From positions 877,426-941,425 of the forward strand of contig CAVRVJ010000001.1 in assembly GCA_963724645.1 (NCBI GenBank): DNA of 64,000 nucleotides. The letters are read 5' to 3'. This document shows positions 28,953-38,077 of the stretch, one piece after another (position 1 is the stretch's first letter; every line of letters starts with the position of its first letter). Both the position numbers and the translations under genes were made by a program. The DNA is from CAVXSP01 sp963724645 (lineage in GTDB: Bacteria > Acidobacteriota > Vicinamibacteria > Vicinamibacterales > SCN-69-37). The notes under the pieces are model-generated. The model ran no database searches. It was not told the origin of the DNA and saw only the letters and a program-made list of their open reading frames with translations.

Positions 28953-31400
28953 ATGTTGAGCAATATCTGGAATGACCTGATTCATGCCGCCCGCTCGCTG
29001 GCCAAAGCTCGAGCCTTTACGTTCGTGTGCGTCGTGTCGTTGGGAATCGGCATGGCGCCCGTCATCGCGATTCCGTATCTCTCGCGAATACTCACGCTAC
29101 AGCCGCCCGGCCTGAAAACGGAGGGACTGGTCGAAATCATCACGACGCGAGTGGGCCCGCGCGAGGCGACCGACGCCTGGTCCTATCCGGACTACGCCGA
29201 TCTTCGCGACGCCAATACCGGAATGGCGCTCGTGGGCTGGACGTACGGGCAAAGCGAAGTCAAGAAAGACTCCGTGCGGGCAATGTTTGTCTCCACGAAC
29301 TACTTCCAGACGATCGGCGTCACGCTGACGCGCGGACCGGGCTTCAGCGCGACTGCCGAGCCTGCCGTGATTCTGGGATACCGGTACTGGCAGAACCATT
29401 TCGCCTCCGATCCGGACATCATCGGCAAGACGCTCAGGCTGGACGACGTCCAACATGTCGTGGCGGGCATCGCTCCGGAAGGATTTGATGGCCACGTCAC
29501 TGGGAACGGAGTCGTAGCTGTCTTTCTTCCGCTCGAACGTCAGCCGCGTTTTCGTACCGCCGGTACCGACCGAAGCAAAGAGTGGGTGCTTATCCACGGA
29601 CGCCTGATGCCCGGAGTCAGCGTGGAGCAGGCGAGTGCCGCAGTTTCCGCGGTCACATCGTCGTTGGCCAAACAGTATCCGTCGACAAACGAGAACAGGT
29701 CCGGCATCGCCGCCCCGTATGACGCATACGGCAATCTCGTGAAGTCGCGGCTTGCCGTCATTCAAGCGCTCGGGCTGACGCTGACCGGAATGGTGTTGCT
29801 GGTCGTGTGCCTGAATATCTCAGGTATGGTGCAGGTTCGCAGCGCGATCCGCGAGCGGGAACTGTCCATCCGTCAAGCGATCGGTGCCACGCGCCGGCAG
29901 TTGATCCAATATCTGTTGAGCGAAGCGATCATCATGGCCGGTCTTGGAGCGATCCTCGCGTTGCTCGTCTTGTTCAACCTTCCGTCGCTACGGTCACGGT
30001 TAACCGACGACCCGCTTCCGCCACAGGTACAACAGGTACTGAAAGTGAATCTGCCGACGATCGGGATCGCTGTGGGACTCTGCCTCCTGACCAGCCTGGT
30101 GTTCGGATTGTTGCCGGCCGTTCGCTTCAGTCGCCCGGTGATCCTCTCTGCCTTGAAAGACGATGTGGGCGTCGGGGGGCGGCGGGTAGGTCGAGTTCAA
30201 CGCGTGACCGCGGCGTTGCAGTTTGCGATCGCGGTGCCGTTGATCGTGATGAGCGGTATTTCGCTCGATCGCGTCCGTGCCACGGCAACCGCTGACCTCG
30301 GATTCGCAGCCGACCTCTTGTACGCCGTGCCGTTGAAGGTCGACGACGCCAAGATCGTGAACGCGGATTCCCGAATCCGCAGCGTCCGTGACACTCTCGC
30401 CAGGGCAACCGGTATCGCCGGCGCAACTCTCGCGGACGGCCTGCCTCTGGACTACCGCGGTCACGGCGCGCGCACCGCGTTGCAGCCGCAAGTGAACGAG
30501 GCGCCGAAGTTCGTTCAAATTTCCGCCACGCGTGTGGACAATGACTATCTGAACACGATGGGCATCCCGCTTTGGGGTGGCCGCGGTTTCTCGGCAGATG
30601 ATCGTGCGGGCACGGAACTCGTCACCGTTATTTCAAAGACGCTCGCCGAGAAACTTTTGCCGAATGCTGAAGCCGGCCAAGCGATCGGCAAGCACTTGAT
30701 CTTCGGCAACGATGAAAAGACGACGCACACGCTAACCGTTGTGGGTATCAGCGGCGATTTCCCCACCGCGCAAATGAACTCGCCGCGAGAGCAGTTGCTA
30801 TTGTCGCTCGCGCAGCAACCGTCTCAGGAGCTGTTCCTGATTGCGCGCAGCACGCCTGGCGAACCGCCACAGAAAATGGCCTCGACGCTTGAAAACGCGG
30901 AGCGCGATTTCAATCCGGAGAACCGCGGCTTCGGGTACGGCGACGGGGCGGCTTACCCCACTGTGGTTACGGGAGCGTGGCTGCGGAAGAACAGCATGGA
31001 TGACTTCCTGAAGGGGTCGGCCGTCGCGGCTGGCGCAGGCAGCATAATCCTGACGCTGTCGGCGCTTGGAATTTACGGCGTCGTCGGGTTGATGGTCGCG
31101 ACACGTACGCGCGAGCTCGCGGTGCGCAGCGCGCTGGGCGCCTCGCGACGCCGCGTGCTTGGCATGGTCTTGGTCGACGTCGTGAAACTCGTGCTGCCCG
31201 GCGTGGTCGTCGGACTCATTCTCACGGCCGCGTTCATCCGCCTCAACGGCGAAAACATGGGCCTCCCGCTCAGCAACGTGGAGTACCTGTCGTACGTCGT
31301 GGGCGCCGCGGTTGCCGTGCTCGTCGCGGTCGTCGCGAGCCTCGCTCCGGCGCGCCGCGCCGCCTCAGTCCAACCAATGGTCGCCATGCGCGCGGAATAG
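28953..31400 (+). CDS. ADOP-type MacB/FtsX permease without PadR partner
   Basis: About 815 residues from ATG 28953 (MLSNIWNDLIHAARSLAKA). It lacks the long cytoplasmic N-terminal helix region of its two neighbours and begins at the first membrane helix. PCD domain 1 includes FVSTNYFQTIGVTLTRG, and FtsX 1 has LSIRQAIGATRRQLIQYLL. PCD domain 2 includes VDNDYLNTMGIPLWGGRGF, and FtsX 2 has LAVRSALGASRRRVLGMVL. It is transcribed away from the PadR-ADOP pair. The upstream start ATG 28896 is possible but adds 19 unrelated residues, and no good ribosome site is visible for either. Confidence 0.9.
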   Translation: MLSNIWNDLIHAARSLAKARAFTFVCVVSLGIGMAPVIAIPYLSRILTLQPPGLKTEGLVEIITTRVGPREATDAWSYPDYADLRDANTGMALVGWTYGQSEVKKDSVRAMFVSTNYFQTIGVTLTRGPGFSATAEPAVILGYRYWQNHFASDPDIIGKTLRLDDVQHVVAGIAPEGFDGHVTGNGVVAVFLPLERQPRFRTAGTDRSKEWVLIHGRLMPGVSVEQASAAVSAVTSSLAKQYPSTNENRSGIAAPYDAYGNLVKSRLAVIQALGLTLTGMVLLVVCLNISGMVQVRSAIRERELSIRQAIGATRRQLIQYLLSEAIIMAGLGAILALLVLFNLPSLRSRLTDDPLPPQVQQVLKVNLPTIGIAVGLCLLTSLVFGLLPAVRFSRPVILSALKDDVGVGGRRVGRVQRVTAALQFAIAVPLIVMSGISLDRVRATATADLGFAADLLYAVPLKVDDAKIVNADSRIRSVRDTLARATGIAGATLADGLPLDYRGHGARTALQPQVNEAPKFVQISATRVDNDYLNTMGIPLWGGRGFSADDRAGTELVTVISKTLAEKLLPNAEAGQAIGKHLIFGNDEKTTHTLTVVGISGDFPTAQMNSPREQLLLSLAQQPSQELFLIARSTPGEPPQKMASTLENAERDFNPENRGFGYGDGAAYPTVVTGAWLRKNSMDDFLKGSAVAAGAGSIILTLSALGIYGVVGLMVATRTRELAVRSALGASRRRVLGMVLVDVVKLVLPGVVVGLILTAAFIRLNGENMGLPLSNVEYLSYVVGAAVAVLVAVVASLAPARRAASVQPMVAMRAE

Positions 31401-31512
31401 AAGGAGACGGAAGTACATATCCAACGTAGCTCGACTCCTGAGGTTCCTGCGGCGGATCGAGCGCACCCGCAGAATCGGGGAGTAAGCGGTTCCGGTGGGT
31501 CGGTAGAGACGC

Positions 31513-33651
31513 CTAGAGGTTCATCCTCTTCAGCACGTCCGGCCACGCGGCCGACTGGCGGAAGAGTGGCTCGAACGGTCGCAGAACGATCGGGATGAAC
31601 GTCGGGAAGCGCAGCTCGGCCGCCTTCGCTGCCCACTCAACGGCAGCCTCGATGTTGCCTCGACACAGCCAGTACAGCACCAGACCGACCGGTCCTCCGT
31701 TGGAATCATCTTTCAACGTCAGAAGCAGTCGCTCGGCCTCGTCTGTCTGTCCCATGTTCGCGAGTACCCCGGCCATCGGGCCGATGCTGTACGGAGACCA
31801 GGGGGCGCGCGCCATCGCCATCTCCGCGTGCTGTCTGGCCTGGTCGTGTTGGCCGCGCCTCGTGGACAACGTGCCGAGCATCGCCGATCCGACCCAGAAG
31901 TCTGGATCGAGCTCCAGGGCCTTGCGAACCCCATCGCACGCGGCATCGTCCCGTCCCAGACCCAGCAGGACATTCGACCGCATGAAGTGCCACATTTGAC
32001 ACAGGGGGTCCTCGTCGAGCACGCGCGACACCTGGAGCAGAGCTTCCTCGGCGCGACCGGTCGAGAAGAGCCAGAAGGTGGCATACCACTGACGCAGGTG
32101 CGGCGAGAGCGGCTCGCGCTTCACCGCCTGGCTGAACCGGCGCTCGGCTTCGCTCCAGTCGTAGTCGTAGTGGCCAGCCACGATGCCGAGCATGGCGTGC
32201 GCTTCCGGCAGCTCGGGATCGAGGTCGTGGGCGCGCTGGGCGAGTTCCCGCGCCCGCGGCATGGCTTCACTGGACGGGATGCCGCCAACGGCCGCGAAGG
32301 CCAGGTGGTGATCGGCCAGCCCCACGTAGGGCAGCGCGAAATCCGGATCGAGCGCGAGCGCCTCTTCCAGGCATTCGCGGCTGCGCAGAGATGCCTCGCG
32401 AGTGAAATGCCACTGATAGGAGCGGTACTTGAGATATGCCTCGTACGCCGGCAAACTGGGCAGCCGGCGCTCCGCCGCCGGCACCAGCTTCAATTTCAGC
32501 GCGCCCGCAATTGCCGCGGCAATCTCGTCCTGGACCGCGAAGATGTCCGACAGCTCACGGTCGTAGCGCTGCGACCACAGGTGGGTGCCGTCGGCGGCGT
32601 GAATGAGCTGCGCGGTCACGCGAATGCGGCTGCCGGCCCGGCGAACACTGCCCTCCAGGATGCTCGTCACGCCGAGTGTGTCGGCGATCTTCCGGATGTC
32701 GTCGTTCTTCCCCTTGAACGCGAACGACGATGTCCGGGCGATCACCTTCAGGCCTGGCATCTGCGCGAGCGCGTTGATGATCTCTTCCGCGAGGCCGTCG
32801 CTGAAGTACTCATCGTCAGCGTCGCGGCTCATGTTGGCGAACGGGAGCACGGCAATGGAAGGCGTCGCGGCCAGCGCCGGCGACTTCCCGGCCTGCAGTT
32901 GCCGCAGCGCCGCTTTCAGTTCGCCCATGGTCTGAAACCGGTCGGACGCCTGCTTCGCCAGACATCGCCTGACGATGTCGGCGGCAGGCGATTCCAGCGC
33001 CGGCGGCGCGTCGCGCACGACCGCGTTCAGCGTGTCCAGCATCGAGTCGCGCTCGAAGACACGCCTGCCCGACAGCAGTTCGTACAGCACGGCGCCGAGA
33101 CTGAACACGTCAGATCGCGCGTCGACCGGCCTTCCCTGCGCCTGTTCCGGCGACATATAGGCCGCGGTGCCGATCACGGTTCCGGTCATCGTGCCCGTCG
33201 CGTCCTCTGCACTCTCAGCCGCCGCCATCTTTGCCACCCCGAAATCGAGCAGCTTCGCCCCGTCCCGCGTCAGCATGATGTTCGCGGGCTTCAAATCGCG
33301 ATGCAGGATGCCCTGTCCGTGCGCCAGTTCCAGCGCGTCGACCACCTCCGAGACGACGCGCACGGCCTCGTCCATGGGCAGCGGCCCCTGAACCGTCGTG
33401 CCCTCCAGGTACTCCATGACGAGATAGTCGGGGCCGACGTCGTGCAGCACGCAGATGTGCGGATGGTTCAACGCCGCGATGGCGCGAGCCTCCTGGTGGA
33501 AACGCTGCGCGTGCGCGCTCTTGAGCATCTTGATCGCCACCGTACGGCCCAGGCGCGTGTCGACGGCCTTGTACACCTCACCCATGCCACCCACACCCAA
33601 GGTGGACACAATTTCATACGGGCCGAGACGGGTACCGGCGGTTAGAGCCAT
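31513..33651 (-). CDS. Ser/Thr protein kinase with TolB-like and TPR domains
   Basis: The protein has about 712 residues; the start MALTAGTRLGPYEIV was chosen as the usual kinase beginning. The catalytic domain has LGVGGMGEVYKA, Lys41, HRDLKPAN (about 117-124) and DFGVAK (about 136), and all key residues are present. A TolB-like beta-sandwich domain follows (SIAVLPFANMSRDADDEYFS near residue 265). TPR-type helical repeats then run to the end. No membrane helix is visible, so it is probably cytoplasmic. This combination is common in Acidobacteriota. It is convergent with the third ADOP gene. Confidence 0.92.
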   Translation of the reverse strand: MALTAGTRLGPYEIVSTLGVGGMGEVYKAVDTRLGRTVAIKMLKSAHAQRFHQEARAIAALNHPHICVLHDVGPDYLVMEYLEGTTVQGPLPMDEAVRVVSEVVDALELAHGQGILHRDLKPANIMLTRDGAKLLDFGVAKMAAAESAEDATGTMTGTVIGTAAYMSPEQAQGRPVDARSDVFSLGAVLYELLSGRRVFERDSMLDTLNAVVRDAPPALESPAADIVRRCLAKQASDRFQTMGELKAALRQLQAGKSPALAATPSIAVLPFANMSRDADDEYFSDGLAEEIINALAQMPGLKVIARTSSFAFKGKNDDIRKIADTLGVTSILEGSVRRAGSRIRVTAQLIHAADGTHLWSQRYDRELSDIFAVQDEIAAAIAGALKLKLVPAAERRLPSLPAYEAYLKYRSYQWHFTREASLRSRECLEEALALDPDFALPYVGLADHHLAFAAVGGIPSSEAMPRARELAQRAHDLDPELPEAHAMLGIVAGHYDYDWSEAERRFSQAVKREPLSPHLRQWYATFWLFSTGRAEEALLQVSRVLDEDPLCQMWHFMRSNVLLGLGRDDAACDGVRKALELDPDFWVGSAMLGTLSTRRGQHDQARQHAEMAMARAPWSPYSIGPMAGVLANMGQTDEAERLLLTLKDDSNGGPVGLVLYWLCRGNIEAAVEWAAKAAELRFPTFIPIVLRPFEPLFRQSAAWPDVLKRMNL

Positions 33652-33748
33652 CGTAGGGAACTGCATTATAGCGACAGGTCCGCCCTCGCCCGCTTCGCGG
33701 ACTTCGGCGGAACAGAATTCGCATAATCGAACGCGAGGGCACCCGAAC

Positions 33749-34225
33749 ATGAAGCCAAAGAATACGATCTGCCTCTGGTTCGACAAGGACGCGCACGCGG
33801 CGGCGCGCTTCTACGCCGCCACGTTTCCAAACAGTGAAGTGACCGCTGTTCACAAGGCGCCGGGCGACTACCCGGGCGGCAAGGAGGGTGAAGTCCTGAT
33901 GGTGGAGTTCACCGTGCTGGGTATTCCCTGTCTCGGTCTCAACGGCGGCCCGACGTTCAAGCACAGCGAAGCCTTTTCCTTCCAGGTCGCGACGGACACA
34001 CAGGAAGAGACGGACCGCTACTGGAACGCGATCGTCGGCAATGGCGGCCAGGAAAGCCAGTGCGGCTGGTGCAAGGACCGATGGGGCCTCTCCTGGCAGA
34101 TCACCCCGCGCACGCTCACCGACGCGCTGGCGGCCGGCGGCGATGAGGCCAAGCGCGTGTTCGCGGCGATGATGCCGATGCAGAAGATCGACATCGCCAC
34201 GATCGAAAAGGCGCGGCGGGGCTGA
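33749..34225 (+). CDS. VOC-family protein, PhnB-like
   Basis: This 158-residue protein starts at ATG 33749. The glyoxalase/dioxygenase fold is evident: NTICLWFDKDAHAAARFYAATF, then VMVEFTVLGIPCLGLNGGP and QCGWCKDRWGLSWQITP. This is the subgroup often labelled 3-demethylubiquinone methyltransferase-like (PhnB). The label is historical, and no methyltransferase activity should be assumed. It is divergent from the kinase gene with 97 bp between starts. Confidence 0.88.
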   Translation: MKPKNTICLWFDKDAHAAARFYAATFPNSEVTAVHKAPGDYPGGKEGEVLMVEFTVLGIPCLGLNGGPTFKHSEAFSFQVATDTQEETDRYWNAIVGNGGQESQCGWCKDRWGLSWQITPRTLTDALAAGGDEAKRVFAAMMPMQKIDIATIEKARRG

Positions 34226-34395
34226 CGGGAAATCCTATAGCGATCGCATGGCCACCATCGGCTGAACCGGGGCGGCGCGGCGTGCAGGGGCGAGGCTGGC
34301 GAGGACACGCGCGCTCATGTTCATAGCCCCCGCTGAACCCACCCTCTTACGTCGGCCCAACGCCGCGGATCAGCTACGAGCGGTTCACGTCGCGT

Positions 34396-34867
34396 TAGTT
34401 TTCCGAGAGTTTTGCTTGTTCTTTCCACTTTCCAACATCCACCCCCTTCACGGTCAGCCACAGCGCAAGCGATAGCTCCGCGACGAAGATGGGGACGAAG
34501 AGCGCTGGGAAGAGTGTGGCGGCGAACGCAGGAGGCTGATGCTGACAACAGCGAGGATGAGATCGCACGCAAACCTCATGAGCGCCGCCAGCAAGGAGAT
34601 GTTCCGGTCGACTGGTCTCAACAACGCGTACAGAATCACGGCGACCGCGACGTCGAACCCAATATGCAAGAGCTCACCGGAGAAGCCGAACCGGAACAAG
34701 GATTCGCTGGCCATGATGTTTCTGGCAGTGGCCGCGGCGTCTGCAGGCACGACGAGCCTCGACCTGACGAAGAGTTCGGCAAAAATGCCCGCCACGATGA
34801 TGTACAGATACAGCACGCCGCAGGTCCTGGCGTAGTGTTGTGGCGATATTCGGCTCCGCGCGGTCAT
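34396..34867 (-). pseudogene. DUF4386 membrane protein, internally deleted and frameshifted
   Basis: The N-terminal 105 residues (ARTCGVLYLYIIVAGIFAEL, later LRPVDRNISLLAALMRF) match the start of DUF4386 integral membrane proteins. The last part lies in another frame (LFPALFVPIFVAELSLALW, ending KLSEN) and matches the family's C-terminus. About 80-90 residues in between are missing; the join is near 34520. The gene starts 6 bp after the end (in its own direction) of dispersed repeat copy 3. Confidence 0.6.
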
Positions 34868-34872
34868 TGCAA

Positions 34873-34956
34873 GACGATAGGCAACATGAGTGCCGTTCGG
34901 GTTAGCATAACGCTCGTTCTCGGTCCCCCCGTCTCAGCCCCTTCCCCTTACAACAG
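34873..34956 (+). repeat. dispersed repeat, copy 3
   Basis: This copy contains GACGATAGGCAACATGAG, GTGCCGTTCGGGTTAGCATA, CTCGTTCTCGGTCCC and CTTACAACAG. It lacks about 8 bp in the middle relative to copies 4 and 5. It lies between the DUF4386 remnant and a permease fragment; 34957-35052 shows nothing else. Confidence 0.8.
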
Positions 34957-35052
34957 AGGACATGGGGTCCATTACGGTGGCGGACCAGGGGATCGGATTT
35001 GATCCTGCCAGTCGACGGCTAACGCGCTGGCGAACGAACCCCACAACACGAA

Positions 35053-35270
35053 CTACTCCTGCCGCAGCGCTTCAATCGGATCTGCCTGCGTCGCGCGCCG
35101 CGCGGGCACGTAACAGGCCAGCGCACCAACGGTGATCAGCAGCGCAATCACGACGGTGAACGTCACGGGATCGGTCGCGGTGACGCCGAACAGCAGACTC
35201 TCCAGCGTGCGCGTCAACCCAAACGCCGCGATGATGCCGAACGTCACGCCCACAGCGGTGGTGGTCAAGG
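35053..35270 (-). pseudogene. C-terminal fragment of an ADOP/MacB permease
   Basis: About 70 residues survive: VGVTFGIIAAFGLTRTLESL, then GVTATDPVTFTVVIALLI and the canonical ending ADPIEALRQE. The fragment is abruptly joined at its 5' side, near 35270-35290, to the inside of an oppositely oriented PLP-enzyme gene. Its likely other half is the N-terminal fragment at 36150-36612. Confidence 0.7.
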
Positions 35271-35289
35271 CTGGACTCGGCGACGCGGG

Positions 35290-36090
35290 ACAACGGCGAG
35301 GCCGTTGGAGCGTACGTCGCATCGCGGTCGCTGACACGGCCAGCTGGATTCAGGCGTGCGCCGAGTCCGATCTGATCTGGGTGGAGTCGCCCTCCAACCC
35401 GCTGCTGGCGGTGGCGGAGCTGGACACGATCTGCGCGGCGCCGCGCAAGCGCGGGCGCGATCCTCGGCGTGGACAACACCTTCGCCACGCCGTTGAACCA
35501 GCGGCCGATGGCGCTCGGCGCCGACGTCGTCGGTGGAGTCGGTGACCAAGTTCATCGGCGGGCACTCGGACCTGCTCGGCGGCGTCGTCACTGTCCGGGA
35601 TGCGGCGCTGCTGGCCGCGTTGCGGCAGACGCGGGAATTGGCCGGCGCGACACCAGGCACGCTGGAAACGTTTCTCGCGGTCCGGGGCGCGCGAACGCTG
35701 GCCGTGCGGCTGGAGCGCGCGCAGCAGAATGCCATGGTCCTCGCTCGGCGTCTGGCCGATCATCCGGACGTGACGGTCACGCGCTACCCGGGGTTGGCCA
35801 GCCATCCGACGCACGAGGCGGCTCGCCGCCAGCTAAAAGGCTTCGGGACGATCATCTCGTTCGACGTCCGTGGAGGCGCCGAGGCGGCCGACGCGGTCTG
35901 CGCCCGGCTTCAGCTGATTCAACATGCCACCAGCCTCGGCGCGGTGGAGTCCACCATCGAGCGCCGCGCCAGCGTGCCAGGGCAGGAGCACCTGCCGCCT
36001 TCTCTTCTGCGGCTGAGCGTTGGCATCGAGGACCTCGAGGACCTCTGGGATGATCTTGACCGGGCGCTACGCATCGCAGTCAATACGTAG
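35290..36090 (+). pseudogene. Cys/Met-metabolism PLP enzyme (cystathionine synthase/lyase type), 5'-truncated, two frameshifts
   Basis: The fragment covers about the last two thirds of the family. ADLIWVESPSNPLL-like sequence (SDLIWVESPSNPLLAVAEL) is followed by VDNTFATPLNQRP in a second frame. A third frame holds the PLP-lysine motif ESVTKFIGGHSDLLGG, running to LLRLSVGIEDLEDLWDDLD. The first 120-130 residues are missing. Breaks fall near 35465 and 35530. It sits inside what looks like a split permease gene and is therefore unlikely to be functional. Confidence 0.75.
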
Positions 36091-36149
36091 CTTTGCGACG
36101 TGATGCGCCGCGGCCCGCGCCCGAAGTCGACGACTGTACTCAAATCAGC

Positions 36150-36612
36150 GAACAGCCCGAAAAACTCGCGGGCATCGCGCCGACGACGGTGTACACGCGG
36201 CCTTCGATGCGCAGGTGAATTCCCCAGAGCGGTTCCGCCGATCGCAGCGATTGCGCCCAGTATCGATGGCTCACGACAGCCACAGGCGCGGCGCCGACAT
36301 GCGCATCGTCCGCTGTGAACGCGCGGCCAAGTGCCGGTTGCACGCCGAGAACCGTGAAGAAATCCTTGGTGACGGTCGCCATCCGCGTACGCGTGGGCTC
36401 GGCTGGACCAGCCACCGACGTCACATCATCCGCAAAGCGCGTCATCATGGCGAACGTGTGGTTGCGATCCCGGAAGTCATCGAAGTTCGGGTCCGAAAGC
36501 CGCGAGTACGTCCGGTGGTGGTTCACTTCCCAGATCGCCATCAGACGGTGCGAGGCCGGGTACGGCAGCGGCCGCAGCAGCACGCCGTAGACGACGCTGA
36601 ATACCGCCGTCG
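36150..36612 (-). pseudogene. N-terminal fragment of an ADOP/MacB permease
   Basis: About 150 residues of the first periplasmic MacB-PCD domain are recognisable: AVFSVVYGVLLRPLPYP, NFDDFRDRNHTFAMM and VTKDFFTVLGVQPALGRAF. The frame ends in a stop near 36140 after VVGAMPASFSG. The segment before the first membrane strand has decayed. The order and strand match a single gene with the C-terminal piece at 35053-35270. The region 36613-36809 shows no gene. Confidence 0.65.
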
Positions 36613-36809
36613 TCGCGCCGCGAGGTCTTCGGACGATCGTGGACCGTGCTTGAAGCGATTCAACACGTCGCGAGGAAAATTGCTCCGCGATACGTTTACG
36701 ATTCGCGGATTCAAGTAGACGCCGTTGCGCGTAGTATCGACGTGGGCAGCAGACGCCGATATTTCGATCGAGCGCCACAGGTCGGCCGGAACCACTGAGG
36801 GAGTTGGTG

Positions 36810-36998
36810 ATGAGATCAATCAAAAATGACAACCAGGCCGGCATCGTGCTGGTAATCGTGTTGGTGATGCTCACACTCTTCGGCGTTGTGGGACTGACAT
36901 TTACCTTTTACGCCTCTGAGAAAATGTGTGAACAGAATCCCACGGCAGAACTCAGAGACGGCACATGTTTCATGACCATAGGAACGGATCGTCGGTGA
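36810..36998 (+). pseudogene. truncated prepilin/PilX-like membrane-anchor protein
   Basis: About 62 residues. A basic start and then QAGIVLVIVLVMLTLFGVVG, a single N-terminal membrane helix, resemble the anchors of pilus-assembly PilX-like proteins. The reading stops 23 bp before dispersed repeat copy 4. The full family is several hundred residues, so this is probably only the stump of the gene. A genuine tiny membrane protein cannot be excluded. Confidence 0.4.
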
Positions 36999-37020
36999 TT
37001 GGGCTGTTCGACGTCGGCGG

Positions 37021-37112
37021 GACGATAGGCAACATTGGTGCCGTTCGGGTTAACCTAACGCTCGTTCTCGGTCCCTGGTCAGCCCCGTCTCATCCCCTTC
37101 CCCCTACGACAG
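37021..37112 (+). repeat. dispersed repeat, copy 4
   Basis: This is the longest copy. It runs from GACGATAGGCAACATTGGTG through GTTCGGGTTAACCTAACGC and TCGGTCCCTGGTCAGCCCCG to CCCCCTACGACAG. It adjoins the truncated prepilin-like gene. From 37113 to about 37365 no gene is supported. Confidence 0.85.
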
Positions 37113-37333
37113 TGCGGATAAACGCGCTGTCTGCAGCCAATTCTCGTTAGGTACCGCTGCGCGAAGAGGGGTGTCGGCGCAGGGCGCCGTTTCTCTTTCC
37201 CGCCGGTCATTTCCCTTGCTACTCTCCGACCAGCAGGAAGGGGTGCCCAACATCGCGACCGAGCAGACGCGAGCGAGTCCGCGCGAACGGAGCGAGGCGT
37301 CGAAGCGCCGAGCGAGTGAGCGCGTAAGGGGGG

Positions 37334-37359
37334 TCTGGCGGGGACGAAGTCCCCCCAGA
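37334..37359. other. GC-rich hairpin with GAA loop
   Basis: TCTGGCGGGGAC and GTCCCCCCAGA pair around GAA (GTC-side TTC on the other strand), a near-perfect stem. It is preceded by a purine/GC-rich tract rich in CGAGCGAG-like steps (37255-37325). It lies exactly where the downstream permease fragment loses homology, so it may be an inserted repeat rather than a terminator; no T-run follows. Confidence 0.5.
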
Positions 37360-37365
37360 TAATGT

Positions 37366-37509
37366 TGGCGCCGCACTCCCCGTCCCGAGTGCCACCGTGC
37401 AGATCACGGCCGCGATGCCAATCGTGATGCCGAGCATCGTGAGGGCCGAGCGCATCCGATTGCGGCGGAGGGCCTTCAGCGCGGCGACGATCGTCAGATG
37501 AAATCGCAT
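37366..37509 (-). pseudogene. N-terminal fragment of a MacB-type permease
   Basis: About 47 residues are clear: FHLTIVAALKALRRNRMRSA, then LTMLGITIGIAAVICTVALG, the cytoplasmic start and first membrane helix of MacB permeases. The homology then stops at the GC-rich hairpin region. This is the third permease fragment in 2.5 kb. Confidence 0.65.
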
Positions 37510-37527
37510 GCCACGACCGATCAGTGC

Positions 37528-37867
37528 TCAGTTTCGGACCTCGTAGATGCGAATCTCGGCCTTTTGCGATCCACGGTGCGGGACTGCCAGGTACAGTCTG
37601 CTCAGTTCAGGGACGTACAACGATGTCCGCGCGCCGGCAGCGGTCGGCAAATGGAGCATGCGGCCAAACGTCGCGCCACGTTCCTCGAAAACGTCGACGC
37701 GATTTTCGCTGCGCCAGTCTCCACGCGGCGCGCGTCTGCTGGGAGATCGGCGGCATGGGAGGGATCGAAGGGACGCCGGCCACGCTCCTAATCGATGCCT
37801 TTGCCGCCGCCGTCATCGTGATCAACACCGACGTCAGCGCAATAGAACCTGCACGTGCACCGGTCAT
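37528..37867 (-). pseudogene. secreted beta-propeller (YncE-like) protein, internally deleted
   Basis: A signal peptide (MTGARAGSIALTSVLITMTA) starts at 37867. After a frame change near 37730, the sequence reads DVFEERGATFGRML and then SLYVPELSRLYLAVPHRG, ending EIRIYEVRN. That ending is typical of YncE-like seven-bladed propellers. Most of the propeller, about 250 residues, is missing. Confidence 0.5.
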
Positions 37868-38077
37868 GGTGTGTATGCTCCTGGATTCATCGGAATACAA
37901 GGATTGGTGAAAGACCGGACTTGCTTCACGCGACCAGACGCCAGAGGACGCCGCTCCATCCTGTAACCTTTTAGCAGGAAATACGAACGGGCGCCGAACC
38001 TGTCGGAAAATTCAGGAACTCTTAAAGAGGGCACGCCGCCCGAGCCTATGCTCGAAGGCGGACCAAGGGGTACAGCC

